Assembly: GCA_964443325.1 (NCBI GenBank)
Contig: CAYUCL010000006.1
Location: 17,249-81,248 of the forward strand
Source: DAOUVR01 sp034430535
GTDB lineage: Bacteria; Chloroflexota; Dehalococcoidia; E44-bin15
Length of the DNA: 64,000 bases
Direction: 5' to 3'
Part shown: positions 52,759 to 61,232 of the stretch, piece after piece
Position numbering within the stretch: position 1 is the stretch's first letter
How the letters are laid out: every line of letters starts with the position of its first letter
The notes under the pieces: model-generated
Databases searched by the model: none
What the model saw: only the letters and a program-made list of their open reading frames with translations
Told to the model about the DNA's origin: nothing
Made by a program: the position numbers and the translations under genes

Positions 52759-53050
52759 GGCAAGATCCTTTCTATCCCTTATTATAACGTTACTCCGACC
52801 CTGCCAAACAGTCCTAACCCAAAGTGTCCAGTTTCAGGGGTTCACTCCAAAGGTTTATCGATAAATACAGCGAAATTAGCTATAGCCTTTTAGAAGAGAG
52901 TGAAATCATTGAACATCATCACTGGATATACATTTCAAATGCAATAATGATGCAAACCAGAAGAGAAGCCCAAGGGCAACAACGAAGTATATGTTTATCA
53001 CGCCTTGTTATCCTCACTTAATTAGCCGATATTTCACTCATTTATCTCTC

Positions 53051-54190
53051 TTAATCTATACCCCCTTTAGTTTCCTCTTTAAGCTCTTCATAAATCTTCT
53101 CCACCCTACTCATCTCCTTTTCATAACTTGCTTTTTCCTCAACTAATTTCCGGTTAGCTTTTCTAGCATTTTCCCTTAGGTCTTCATCTCTCAGCAGGCA
53201 AACAATTCTTTCAGCCAATAACTCCGGGCTCTTTACGGGGATTACAAATCCATTCTCGCTATCGCTCACCCATCTTTTGGCATCACCTGCATCGGTAGTA
53301 ACAATGGCAAGTCCACAAGCAAGTGCTTCTATCAAGCTAATAGAGGCACCGTCGGAGAGAGATGTCGAAACATAAATATCCGCTGATGCCAGATATTTGG
53401 GGAGTTCATTATGAGGTATCCAGCCTACAAACCTTGTGCTCTCCCATATGCCAAGTGATTTTGCCAGTCCTTCAAGGTAACCTCTCTGTGACCCCTCGCC
53501 AGCAATTACAAATCTTGTGTCAGGAGCTTGAGATAAAACTGAAGGGATAGCTTTAATAAGCGTTTCGACATCGTATACTGGCTCAAAATTCCGAATACTA
53601 ATAACAGTGAATGAATCTGATACCTCCAAACTTGACCTAAGTTTCTCATCTTTCGGTTGGGGGTAAAATTTTCGCATGTCTATGCCTAAAGGGGCTGCCT
53701 TTACTTTTTCGGGCTCTATACCTAGTTTTATGACTCCTTCCCTGGGCTTTGCACCAAAACAAAGTATCACCTCTGCCTCTCCTAATGCCTTCTTCATTAA
53801 ATTGACATGCTTCTCGCCAAACCGTTTCGGAGCAAGTAAAACATCGCTACCCCAGATGGTTATAATAAAGGGATGGAATTGTAGACGTGAGGCAGGAATC
53901 CCATAGCTTGTGAGATAATGGGCATCCAATACATCTGGTTTAATCTCTTCGAGAAGCTTTCTCCTTTTCTTCGTTTCATAGCGCTCGTGCAAAAAATGGA
54001 AAACACGCGCAATGATAGGGATCTTATAAGGAAAAGAGGATGTGGATGAGGAGATATCATAAACATGGGCACCCTCTATTTCAGCGGGTTCGGGGGTAAT
54101 TACATGAACCTCGTGTCCTTTGTCTATGAAGTACTTCATCCATCTCTTTAGATGGATACTTTGGGGATTGCCGTAATAACAGATTCTCAT
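53051..54190 (-). CDS. Family 4 glycosyltransferase
   Basis: 379-residue GT4. The start MRICYYGNPQSIHLKRWMKY, with NPQSIH replacing the glycine loop, resembles the WbnK/PimB-type N-terminus; then VLDAHYLTSYGIPASRL, ITIWGSDVLLAPKR, APLGIDMRKFYP, VISIRNFEPVYDVETLIKAI, FVIAGEGSQRGYL, LASADIYVSTSLSDGASISL, EALACGLAIVTTDAGDAKRW. Last gene of the minus-strand arm (transcription from 60504 toward 53051). A 213-bp gap to the gene upstream contains a methyltransferase remnant. Substrates unknown. Confidence 0.9.
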   Translation of the reverse strand: MRICYYGNPQSIHLKRWMKYFIDKGHEVHVITPEPAEIEGAHVYDISSSTSSFPYKIPIIARVFHFLHERYETKKRRKLLEEIKPDVLDAHYLTSYGIPASRLQFHPFIITIWGSDVLLAPKRFGEKHVNLMKKALGEAEVILCFGAKPREGVIKLGIEPEKVKAAPLGIDMRKFYPQPKDEKLRSSLEVSDSFTVISIRNFEPVYDVETLIKAIPSVLSQAPDTRFVIAGEGSQRGYLEGLAKSLGIWESTRFVGWIPHNELPKYLASADIYVSTSLSDGASISLIEALACGLAIVTTDAGDAKRWVSDSENGFVIPVKSPELLAERIVCLLRDEDLRENARKANRKLVEEKASYEKEMSRVEKIYEELKEETKGGID

Positions 54191-54234
54191 GGTTTGTGTT
54201 GTTATTCCTTTGCAATTACAAAGATATCATTTGC

Positions 54235-54417
54235 CTAATTCTTAAACACCTTACATAGGAAAGGGTCAACGATCGGTGATAGCAGGCCCATTCCAGCCTC
54301 CATATTTATCTGAAAGCCCGATTGTCGGGGTAATTTACTTAAGCTCTCAAAGGTGAAGAACCTTACGTGTAGTGGCTGTTCAGGATATCCTATGCTTTCA
54401 AAGCTAAGTTCTGGCAT
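54235..54417 (-). pseudogene. C-terminal remnant of a SAM-dependent methyltransferase
   Basis: 60 residues, MPELSFESIGYPEQPLHVRF then FTFESLSKLPRQSGFQINME. LHVRFFTFESLSKLPRQSGF is the pattern seen at the C-terminus of class-I methyltransferases (RFFTxxSLxxLLxxxGF). The SAM-binding part is missing. Yet an AAGGAGA ribosome-binding sequence stands right before the ATG, and the start overlaps the end of the previous gene, so a short product may still be made. Confidence 0.5.
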
Positions 54418-55546
54418 ATTCGTCTCCTTTCGTCTCGCTCACATGGGTCGATATGATGTCATGTAATGTATCCGCTCGTCTCTTCCAAGTATTATCTTGC
54501 TTAAGCTCGTGCAGTTCTCTGCTTAATTTCATCCTTTCGCTGGGATTACTAAGTAGGTATTCCAGCTTCTCGTAAAAATCCTCCGCGGAATAATCGACCC
54601 ATAAGAAACCTTTTCCATCGCTGATCATCTTCAAGCCCTCGCATCGCGTTGCTATGAAGGGAATCTCTGAACCGATATACTCAAAGAATTTGGTTGGCCT
54701 AGTAGTGTTATGGTAGGGGATATTGGGATTGGCGGGATAGGCAAATACATCTACATCAGAGAAACAGGATAATAGTTTTGTCCTCGGCACGGTCTTGTGT
54801 ATGATAAACTGTGACTCCTCAATCTTTCTCTCCGTTTTTTCAACCAGAAGAGCCATTTTCCCAAAAAGGAGAAGCTTGACATATGGATACTTCTTGTGCA
54901 ACGTAATGGCTGCGTTAACCACGAGGTTGATACCCTCATCCGGTACGATGGCTCCAGCATAAGCGATATTGAACCTGTCCTTGTAAATCTCATATCTCAG
55001 GTTGGCAAATTCTTCTTCCTCAAGCCCTCCTGGCAAAACTGCTGTTTCATATTCAGGATACTTGCTGGACACAACAACCAGGATGTCGGACATCCCAACA
55101 AGCTCCTCCTCCAGCTTTCGCAGTGGCGCGACCTCCTCAGGGCTTCTGCCTCTTATCTCATATTGTTCCACCCAGTCATGTCCATACATTAGAAGCTTCA
55201 CACCAATCTTCCTGGCAAACCTTAGCAGTGGAACGTTGAAGCTGTCGCTGAAGACTACATTTGGATATGAGAAATAGATAAAATCTGGACGCCAGAGAAG
55301 GATTATCAGGAATGATAAGGAGGGTATTGTGAAGTGATAGAATAGATCGATAAACCAATTGAGTCTAGAATAGCTATCTGAGTATTTCTGCTTATATTCG
55401 AAAGGGATGTAGATTAAACTGATGTCCTCTTTCTGTTTTAAGTACATCAAGATGTAGTGAATACGTATGAAAGTTCCACTCACCCTATCGCTGAGCCTAT
55501 CGACGATCTTACCCTCAACTAAGGCAAAAATCTTGATCTTCTTCAT
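54404..55546 (-). CDS. Family 4-like glycosyltransferase
   Basis: 380-residue GT-B enzyme. N-terminal lobe MKKIKIFALVEGKIVDRLSD and VSGTFIRIHYILMYLKQKED, with a hydrophobic stretch (FYHFTIPSLSFLIILLW, about 70-87) that may touch the membrane, KLLMYGHDWVEQYEIR, VVVSSKYPEYETAVLPGGLE, then the donor lobe FNIAYAGAIVPDEGINLVVN, KLLLFGKMALL, DVDVFAYPANPNIPYHNT, RPTKFFEYIGSEIPFIATRC. The EFFEYIG-type donor loop and the PG(G/N) turn fit GT4. Its end overlaps the methyltransferase remnant by 14 bp. Confidence 0.85.
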   Translation of the reverse strand: MKKIKIFALVEGKIVDRLSDRVSGTFIRIHYILMYLKQKEDISLIYIPFEYKQKYSDSYSRLNWFIDLFYHFTIPSLSFLIILLWRPDFIYFSYPNVVFSDSFNVPLLRFARKIGVKLLMYGHDWVEQYEIRGRSPEEVAPLRKLEEELVGMSDILVVVSSKYPEYETAVLPGGLEEEEFANLRYEIYKDRFNIAYAGAIVPDEGINLVVNAAITLHKKYPYVKLLLFGKMALLVEKTERKIEESQFIIHKTVPRTKLLSCFSDVDVFAYPANPNIPYHNTTRPTKFFEYIGSEIPFIATRCEGLKMISDGKGFLWVDYSAEDFYEKLEYLLSNPSERMKLSRELHELKQDNTWKRRADTLHDIISTHVSETKGDEYART

Positions 55547-55565
55547 TATTCCACTCTATCCCTAA

Positions 55566-56699
55566 CTATTGTTGAAGTTTTGCCTTGGAAATAGTCGACT
55601 TGATTTCATCTGCTATTCTTTCTATCTGGCGACCGCTAAGTTCTGGATACATTGGAAGGGAAATAACCTCCTCCTGAGCGCGCTCGCTTTGTGGGAAATC
55701 GCCTGGTTTATGACCCAGATATCCATAGATCGGCTGAAGATGCAGGGAGAGCGGGTAATAGACGGCTGTGGTAATGCCACGGGAAGCCAGATACTCTCGT
55801 AATGCATCCCTATACCCACCAGAATTCCTTATGCGGATGGTGTAGTAGTTGAAAATGTGGTAACTGGCAGAGGCTACATAAGGCGGTTCGACACCTTCAA
55901 CTTCGGTTAGAAACTGGGAATAGAGTCCGGCATTGCGCCGCCGCTGGCCAATCCACTCATCCAAGTACCTCAGCTTGACCCGAAGGACCGCGGCCTGCAA
56001 CTCATCCAGGCGGCTATTGAATCCGGGAATGAGGTGGTAGTATTTCTCCTTGCAGCCGTGATTACGGAGCATTGCTATTTCCTCAGCGATAGCCGCATCG
56101 TTTGTAACCACCATTCCTCCGTCCCCGTAAGCACCGAGAATCTTGCTGGGGAAGAAACTCAGGCAGCCGGCGTCACCGAGAGAGCCGGCTCTGTTCCCCT
56201 CATATCTCGCTCCAAGAGCCTGGGCGCAGTCCTCGATGACTTTGAGGTTATGTTTCTTGGTGAGTGCCACTATAGGGCCCATATCTGCTGGTTGACCGTA
56301 GAGATGAACGGGAAGGATGGCCCTGGTGTTTTCAGTTATTTTGGGCTCGATATTGGCAGGTTCGATATTAAGGGTTTTGGGGTCTATATCCACAAAAACC
56401 GGCGTAGCACCGCATTTGGCTATTGCCTCAGCAGTGGCGATGAAGGTGAATGGTGTGGTGATGACCTCGTCACCCGGTCTAACTCCACAGGCGAGAAGGA
56501 CAAGCTGCAGCGCATCGGTTCCCGAGGCAACCCCTATTGCATATTTAACACCAAGGTAGGCAGCAACCTCTTCTTCAAAGGCTCTGACTTCGGGTCCAAG
56601 GATGAACTGCCCCTGCTGCATAGCCTGATGAATGGCAGCTTCAATCTCTTGTCCTATTGAGTTGAATTGTGCCTTGAGATCGACTAAGGGAATAATCAT
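55566..56699 (-). CDS. DegT/DnrJ/EryC1-family sugar aminotransferase
   Basis: 377 residues. PLP-dependent aminotransferase of nucleotide sugars. Motifs: FILGPEVRAFEEEVAAYLGV, GVASGTDALQLVLLACGVRP, ITTPFTFIATAEAIAKCGAT, VFVDIDPKTLN, IEDCAQALGARYEG, the PLP Lys in SFFPSKILGAYGDGG and FNSRLDELQAAVLRVKL. An upstream ATG at 56732 is possible, but ATG 56699 gives MIIPLVDLKAQF, the normal family start, with AGGGAAA upstream. Together with the Gfo/Idh and 6-dehydrogenase genes it matches WbpE in the pathway to 2,3-diacetamido-2,3-dideoxy uronic acids; a WbpD-type acetyltransferase was not seen in the window. Confidence 0.93.
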   Translation of the reverse strand: MIIPLVDLKAQFNSIGQEIEAAIHQAMQQGQFILGPEVRAFEEEVAAYLGVKYAIGVASGTDALQLVLLACGVRPGDEVITTPFTFIATAEAIAKCGATPVFVDIDPKTLNIEPANIEPKITENTRAILPVHLYGQPADMGPIVALTKKHNLKVIEDCAQALGARYEGNRAGSLGDAGCLSFFPSKILGAYGDGGMVVTNDAAIAEEIAMLRNHGCKEKYYHLIPGFNSRLDELQAAVLRVKLRYLDEWIGQRRRNAGLYSQFLTEVEGVEPPYVASASYHIFNYYTIRIRNSGGYRDALREYLASRGITTAVYYPLSLHLQPIYGYLGHKPGDFPQSERAQEEVISLPMYPELSGRQIERIADEIKSTISKAKLQQ

Positions 56700-56914
56700 T
56701 TTCCCTGTGATCTGCTTCCTAGTATTTATCACTTTGATGTCCTGCGCAACGAGTAATGCCTTCCCTATATTTTGTACAAACTAGGAAATAGAAATCGCCG
56801 AACTGTCTTAACAACGATGCCTTGCATAGTGTTCTTTCCATTGTGCATTATTCTATGTAGATTCGTGTTTAGGTGTTTCTGCGGTCATTCAAATGCGATG
56901 CTTACTATTCGGGA

Positions 56915-58231
56915 CTATATTACGATGTAATCCAAGTACCTGATCATTTCTCTTCCATCTTGAATGCTAATCTCGCCAATCGGGTCGCCTAGCATCAGCT
57001 TCATCATTAACAGGGGAATGTTCAGGCCAGCACTTGCAGCAAGTGGCATCCCACCAGACGCAAATCTCGGGTTCACCTCCAGAAACACCAATTCTTCGTC
57101 CCTTTTGATAACCTGGACGTTCGACGGACCTATGAGTCCTAGAAGCTCTACTATCCTCTTGCTCTCACATATAAGGGCCGGATCCATCTCCACTTGTGCC
57201 ACGACAGCCAGTCCGCCTTTCACAACTACTCGTCGCAGAGGGACGAGGCCAACCACCTTGCCATCGAAATCCGAGACGATATTCACTGTGTATTCCGTTC
57301 CCTCGACGTATTGCTGGACAACAGGATCAGGGGTTCTATTCATGAAAAAGGCCAGTTCATCTTTGCTTTCGATTTTACGAACGTATGCCGAACCTGAGCC
57401 AAAGCGTGATTTGATAAGCAGGGGGTATTCGCTCTCAGGAATGTCTGCTGAATCATAGATCCTTGGATGAGTGGCCCCTTGTTTGTGAAAAAACTCTGCT
57501 ATTGCCCGCTTGTCATCGCATATCCTGAGCTTGTCCAATGATGATATTGCGAGTTTCACTCCTATGTCCTGAAACAGCTTCTGGTTATAGCTGTAAAACG
57601 GCAGCTCGACTGAGTGAGTGGGCATTAAAATACTAACACCGAATTGCCTACAGATGTTTGATATGAAGTCTCGAAAAGACGGTTCGGATACCCTAGGAGC
57701 TATCTCATATTCATCGGCCAGATGCAGGCCTGCGGCGTGCGGACTAGAGTCAATTGCAATGATTCTTGTTTGGTATTCCTGTTGGCTGCGCAGAGCCTGT
57801 ATAACATTAACGCCGTTGGTGGAACCGGCAGCCGAGACAAGCACAGTGACCGCTTTTCGCACATGAGTATTTTGCGACTGCACCAGTTTATTTGTTTTCT
57901 GCTCAATAGTGCTTAGGAGCGTATTCCAAATATCGGACCAGTCGGTCAACGAGATAGCTCTATCGTCCACGAAGATGTCAGCTACAGGTTTTCCCAGAAC
58001 CAAATGATGGTACTTTATCCCGTACCGGCTGAGTTGAGTCAATGTAAGTTCCAACTCCCTGTAAGTTCTGGCTGTATATATGATAATTGTATGCCCCATT
58101 GCGTACAGAGCATTGACAGCGTCAACTGCTCCATCAATTGGAGCTGCTGTTGATCTTTTAGGCTCCTCCTTTTCTTGAAGTATCGTTCCATCCAGGTCGA
58201 TTGCGATTCTCAAGTGGTCTCTGCTCTTCAT
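56915..58231 (-). CDS. HAD phosphatase-like / ATP-grasp fusion protein
   Basis: 438 residues combining two enzymes. Residues about 1-125: HAD-type phosphatase domain with IAIDLDGTILQEK (catalytic Asp pair), TIIIYTARTYRELELTLTQL and GKPVADIFVDDRAISLTDW, close in pattern to the small capsule-biosynthesis phosphatase EcbF/BcbF. Residues about 140-438: ATP-grasp ligase domain (TVLVSAAGSTNGVNVIQALR, LLIKSRFGSGSAYVRKI, VQQYVEGTEYTVNIVSDFDG, LVFLEVNPRFASGGMP). ATP-grasp enzymes join a carboxylate to an amine. ATG 58231 overlaps the stop of the Gfo/Idh gene; a longer frame to 58351 exists but is less likely. The substrate is unknown; a role in decorating a uronic acid is possible. Confidence 0.88.
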   Translation of the reverse strand: MKSRDHLRIAIDLDGTILQEKEEPKRSTAAPIDGAVDAVNALYAMGHTIIIYTARTYRELELTLTQLSRYGIKYHHLVLGKPVADIFVDDRAISLTDWSDIWNTLLSTIEQKTNKLVQSQNTHVRKAVTVLVSAAGSTNGVNVIQALRSQQEYQTRIIAIDSSPHAAGLHLADEYEIAPRVSEPSFRDFISNICRQFGVSILMPTHSVELPFYSYNQKLFQDIGVKLAISSLDKLRICDDKRAIAEFFHKQGATHPRIYDSADIPESEYPLLIKSRFGSGSAYVRKIESKDELAFFMNRTPDPVVQQYVEGTEYTVNIVSDFDGKVVGLVPLRRVVVKGGLAVVAQVEMDPALICESKRIVELLGLIGPSNVQVIKRDEELVFLEVNPRFASGGMPLAASAGLNIPLLMMKLMLGDPIGEISIQDGREMIRYLDYIVI

Positions 58232-59193
58232 TGCCGCCCTGCCTCCAGGAGATGTTGGAGAGCCTCCAGGGTTTGCACCACCTCGAGCCCCAGTTTGCCG
58301 TCTGATAGAGGTTTGCTGCGGTCTTCCATGCAGTGGACAAACTGCTGGCATTCAAGCAATAAGGGCTCACTATGGGCCAGCGGTGGTGAGGACTGCCCCG
58401 ACGACCTTGTCAGAAGAGTGTCATTAGCTGCCCCTTTGTCATGTATTTGGAGTTTGAATTGCGGCTCCATATCATCGAAGATTGCCATCTTTTCGCTTCC
58501 TACTACGGTGAGTTGACGTGTTTTATGAGGATCGAGCCAACTGGCATGAATGTGAGCCAGAATACCACCCGGGAATTCTAGCGTAGCAAAAACAACATCC
58601 TCCAGATGGGGCTGGAGGTAGCACGAGCCGTGCGCTGAGACAGGTACAGGCGAACTATCAAGCAGGTAGAGAAATACCGCGATGTCGTGGGGAACGAGCC
58701 GCCAAAGCGCACTTTCGTCGCGGCGGATTTGTCCCAAATTAACCCTAGTGGAGTATAGATAGTAGATATCACCCAGCTCGCCGGATTGAATATATTGTTT
58801 CAGCATTTGAACCGCTGGATGATAAAGTAGCAAATGACCGCTCATGAGAATCCGGTGGTCATCGTGGGCAAGTTGCACCAGTTCGCCGGCGTCCCGAGCG
58901 TTGGTCGTAAATGGTTTTTCCACAAAGACATCTTTGCCCGCTAACAGCGCTTCCTTTGCCATGGAGTAGTGCAATGCTGCTGGAGAGGCAATAACTACGC
59001 CTTCTATTTCGTTGTTGGCAAGGACTTGCTGATAACTTCGCTCGGCGTTTGCTCCGGGATAGCGCAAAGCAAGCTCCTCCAGGGTGTCGGGGTCGGCATC
59101 ACAAATGATATGCAGGGCGCCGAGTTCGGCGAAGTTGCGCACCAAGTTCCTACCCCAGTATCCACAGCCAATAACCGCTATGTTTCCTTCCAT
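58228..59193 (-). CDS. Gfo/Idh/MocA-family sugar oxidoreductase (WbpB/WlbA-like)
   Basis: 321 residues. NAD(P) Rossmann start IAVIGCGYWGRNLVRNFAEL, VVIASPAALHYSMAKEALLA, DVFVEKPFTTNARDAGELVQ (the EKP motif carries the catalytic Lys) and WRLVPHDIAVFLYLLD. Enzymes of this type (WbpB, WlbA) oxidise the 3-OH of UDP-GlcNAc(3)A before the DegT aminotransferase acts. Its start is 3 bp from the 6-dehydrogenase stop, and its own stop overlaps the HAD/ATP-grasp start, so the three are one operon. Confidence 0.92.
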   Translation of the reverse strand: MEGNIAVIGCGYWGRNLVRNFAELGALHIICDADPDTLEELALRYPGANAERSYQQVLANNEIEGVVIASPAALHYSMAKEALLAGKDVFVEKPFTTNARDAGELVQLAHDDHRILMSGHLLLYHPAVQMLKQYIQSGELGDIYYLYSTRVNLGQIRRDESALWRLVPHDIAVFLYLLDSSPVPVSAHGSCYLQPHLEDVVFATLEFPGGILAHIHASWLDPHKTRQLTVVGSEKMAIFDDMEPQFKLQIHDKGAANDTLLTRSSGQSSPPLAHSEPLLLECQQFVHCMEDRSKPLSDGKLGLEVVQTLEALQHLLEAGRQ

Positions 59194-59196
59194 ATT

Positions 59197-60504
59197 CTAT
59201 TCACCTAGCCTGACAATGTTATCGCCGTTCAATCCTTTTGTGACTCCTCTGGTATCAAAGACCAATTTGGACGATGCAACTATCTTCTCGATGTCATAGC
59301 AACTGTGGGCTGTCGCTATTACTACGCAGTCTAGGGACGACAAACATTTATCAGTGAGTTCTGTCGAGATTAGAACATCATGATCGTGTTGGACCGTGGG
59401 AATGTAGGGATCATTGTATCTCATGCTAGCTCCCCGTTCGCCAAGAAGTTGGATTATTTTCAGGGAAGGGGACTCCCTGATGTCTTCAACATCTTTCTTA
59501 TAGGCGACCCCCAGCACCAAGACCTTTGCCCCACAAAGGCTCTTGCCATGGCTGTTGAAGACCTCCATTATGCGTGACACTACATGATAAGGCATTTGCT
59601 CGTTAACCTCGGCGGCAACTTCAATGAACCTGGTATGGAAGTCATATTCCCTGGCCTTGTTACTCAGATAGTATGGGTCGAGGGGAATACAATGACCTCC
59701 AAGTCCGGGTCCGGGGTAAAAAGGCATGTAGCCGAAAGGCTTGGTAGCGGCGGCATCAATGACTTCCCAGACGCTTATGCTCATTCTCTCACAAAGCTGG
59801 GCAAGCTCATTGACCAGGGCGATATTCACGCTACGAAAGACGTTCTCAAATAACTTGGTCATCTCGGCTACTTCGGGACAGGACACGGGAGCAACGGCTT
59901 CGGCTACCTGACTATAAAGGAGTGCAGCAATTCTGGTCGATTGTGGATCTATCCCACCTACTATCTTGGGAATATTCTGGATGTTGTAAGTTTCGTTGGC
60001 GGGGTCAGCTCTTTCTGGTGAGAACGCAAGGTAGAAATCTGAGCCTGCCTTGAGTCCGGAACGTTCCAAGATAGGTAAAACCACCTCCCTCGTAGTGCCT
60101 GGATAAGTGGTGCTTTCAAGAACCACCAGTTGCCCTCTCTGGAGACGCTTTGAAATTTCCTCAGATTCGTGGATCACAGCCGACAGATCTGGTTCCTTTG
60201 TCTTGGTTAGTGGAGTGGGAACACATATGCAGATGGCATCTACTTCCCCAAGCCTGCTCTGGTCTACCGTTGCCTCGAGAACCCTGTCTACCACTATGGC
60301 CGAAAGGCGATCACTTGTAACATCAGCGATATAGGACTTACCGCTATTGATTGAATTGACTCGTTTTTCCTGGATATCGAACCCAAGAACTTTGAAGCCT
60401 GCGTCCGTAAAAGCAGCGGCGAGAGGGAGGCCAACATAGCCAAGCCCTATTATGCCTAATTTGGCTGACCTATCTTTGATCTTTTCTTTCAATAAGCTTG
60501 GCAA
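59197..60504 (-). CDS. UDP-N-acetyl-sugar / UDP-sugar 6-dehydrogenase (WbpA/WecC type)
   Basis: 435 residues. Oxidises C6 of a UDP-hexosamine to the uronic acid with two NAD+. Motifs: NAD-binding KLGIIGLGYVGLPLAAAFTD, CVPTPLTKTKEPDLS, ESTTYPGTTREVV, YLAFSPERADPANETYNIQN, AEMTKLFENVFRSVNIALVN, the catalytic Cys loop PGPGLGGHCIPLDPYYL and the C-terminal VLVLGVAYKKDVEDIRESPS. The GLGGHCIPLDPYYLS pattern resembles WbpA and UDP-GlcNAc dehydrogenases more than UDP-glucose ones, but the exact sugar cannot be settled. It is first in the minus-strand operon, with promoter element I about 230 bp upstream. Confidence 0.93.
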   Translation of the reverse strand: MPSLLKEKIKDRSAKLGIIGLGYVGLPLAAAFTDAGFKVLGFDIQEKRVNSINSGKSYIADVTSDRLSAIVVDRVLEATVDQSRLGEVDAICICVPTPLTKTKEPDLSAVIHESEEISKRLQRGQLVVLESTTYPGTTREVVLPILERSGLKAGSDFYLAFSPERADPANETYNIQNIPKIVGGIDPQSTRIAALLYSQVAEAVAPVSCPEVAEMTKLFENVFRSVNIALVNELAQLCERMSISVWEVIDAAATKPFGYMPFYPGPGLGGHCIPLDPYYLSNKAREYDFHTRFIEVAAEVNEQMPYHVVSRIMEVFNSHGKSLCGAKVLVLGVAYKKDVEDIRESPSLKIIQLLGERGASMRYNDPYIPTVQHDHDVLISTELTDKCLSSLDCVVIATAHSCYDIEKIVASSKLVFDTRGVTKGLNGDNIVRLGE

Positions 60505-61232
60505 GACTCCCCCTAAAGATTTGGGTACCTCGAATTTCCAACAATTAAGTGCGTTTATTCCCGATGTGGCAGGTCATTTGTCTGGAGTTTTAACCCCGCC
60601 GGCGTAGCTATCACAACTCGACGGTAACACCAAAGCCACGTGACTTTGCCCTATGAGAATATGCGAATTTTGCCTTTCTGGAGCAGGATGTTACATCTCT
60701 AGCTCTACTTGCCCGACTCAGTTGCTCACGTGCCTAAACTACTGCGTAATGGAGCGCCGCGCAATCGGGAAATACCTGAGTTAGGGCTTCGAAATACCTG
60801 AGTTGGTCATGGAGGAATGCGGATGTAGGAAGTGGTTGGCTCCCTGAACCTTCTCCGGTGTGTGGTTGCCGTTAAGGCCTCATACGTCAGCATGTTAGTG
60901 TGGCTTTAAAAAGCCATATGTCGGTTCCTGGGGGTATTCCTTAATGAGACGAGTTAGTGATTTACGCACGCAGATTAGTAATGCTTTGCTATGACGTTGC
61001 TTCGGATAGAAGCGGATTCTTTCCTGTTTCTTCCACGCTTTCTCTTCGTGTTACAGCTCTATCTGGGCCGATTCGTGCCCATTGCATATGAGGTGAAACA
61101 ATCCCAGGTAATTTGATACTCAAAGTGTAGCCCTAGCTAACCAATCATATCATCCAGGAAGGATGGGATTACCCAGAAGACAAACTCCGTCTCTGCTATC
61201 AACATATCCTGTTTGTGTTCTTTGGAGATAAA
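60505..61232. other. Intergenic region between divergent operons
   Basis: Contains promoter element I (minus strand, 60737-60801). A short palindrome GGCTTTAAAAAGCC lies at about 60903 (TGTGGCTTTAAAAAGCCATA). No credible gene; the remainder looks unstructured. Confidence 0.5.
60737..60801 (-). promoter_or_regulatory. TCAGG iteron promoter element, copy I (two boxes, minus strand), ahead of the dehydrogenase operon
   Basis: On the minus strand CTCAGG starts at 60801 (followed by TATTTCGAAG) and at 60779, 22 bp apart. TTGCGC starts at 60763, 16 bp on, and AGTAGT occupies 60742-60737 after 15 bp. Downstream bases TTAGGCACGTGAGCAACT resemble the downstream sequence of the + strand copies A, D and H. 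It points at the 6-dehydrogenase gene at 60504. Confidence 0.7.

Larger units (their letters stand above)
51542..52849 (-). mobile_element. IS3-family insertion sequence with terminal inverted repeats and 3-bp target duplication
   Basis: 1308 bp. The left end TGGAGTGCACCCC (51542) and the right end, read inward, TGGAGTGAACCCC (from 52849) begin imperfect terminal inverted repeats of about 36 bp that also share TGGACA and GGGTTAG. The ends are TG...CA as in IS3 elements. AAG flanks both sides (51539-51541 and 52850-52852), matching a 3-bp target duplication. Two overlapping transposase frames run on the minus strand. The target is the space between the broken methyltransferase and a glycosyltransferase. 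Confidence 0.9.

Noticed and set aside
52850..53021. Readable stretch (LLEESEIIEHHHWIYISNAI) right of the IS
   Set aside because: Could be the remnant of a gene near the insertion, but no family is recognised and the frame is not continuous with the left flank.
56034..56660. 208-residue plus-strand frame antisense to the DegT aminotransferase
   Set aside because: The opposite strand has full family motifs; this is a shadow frame.
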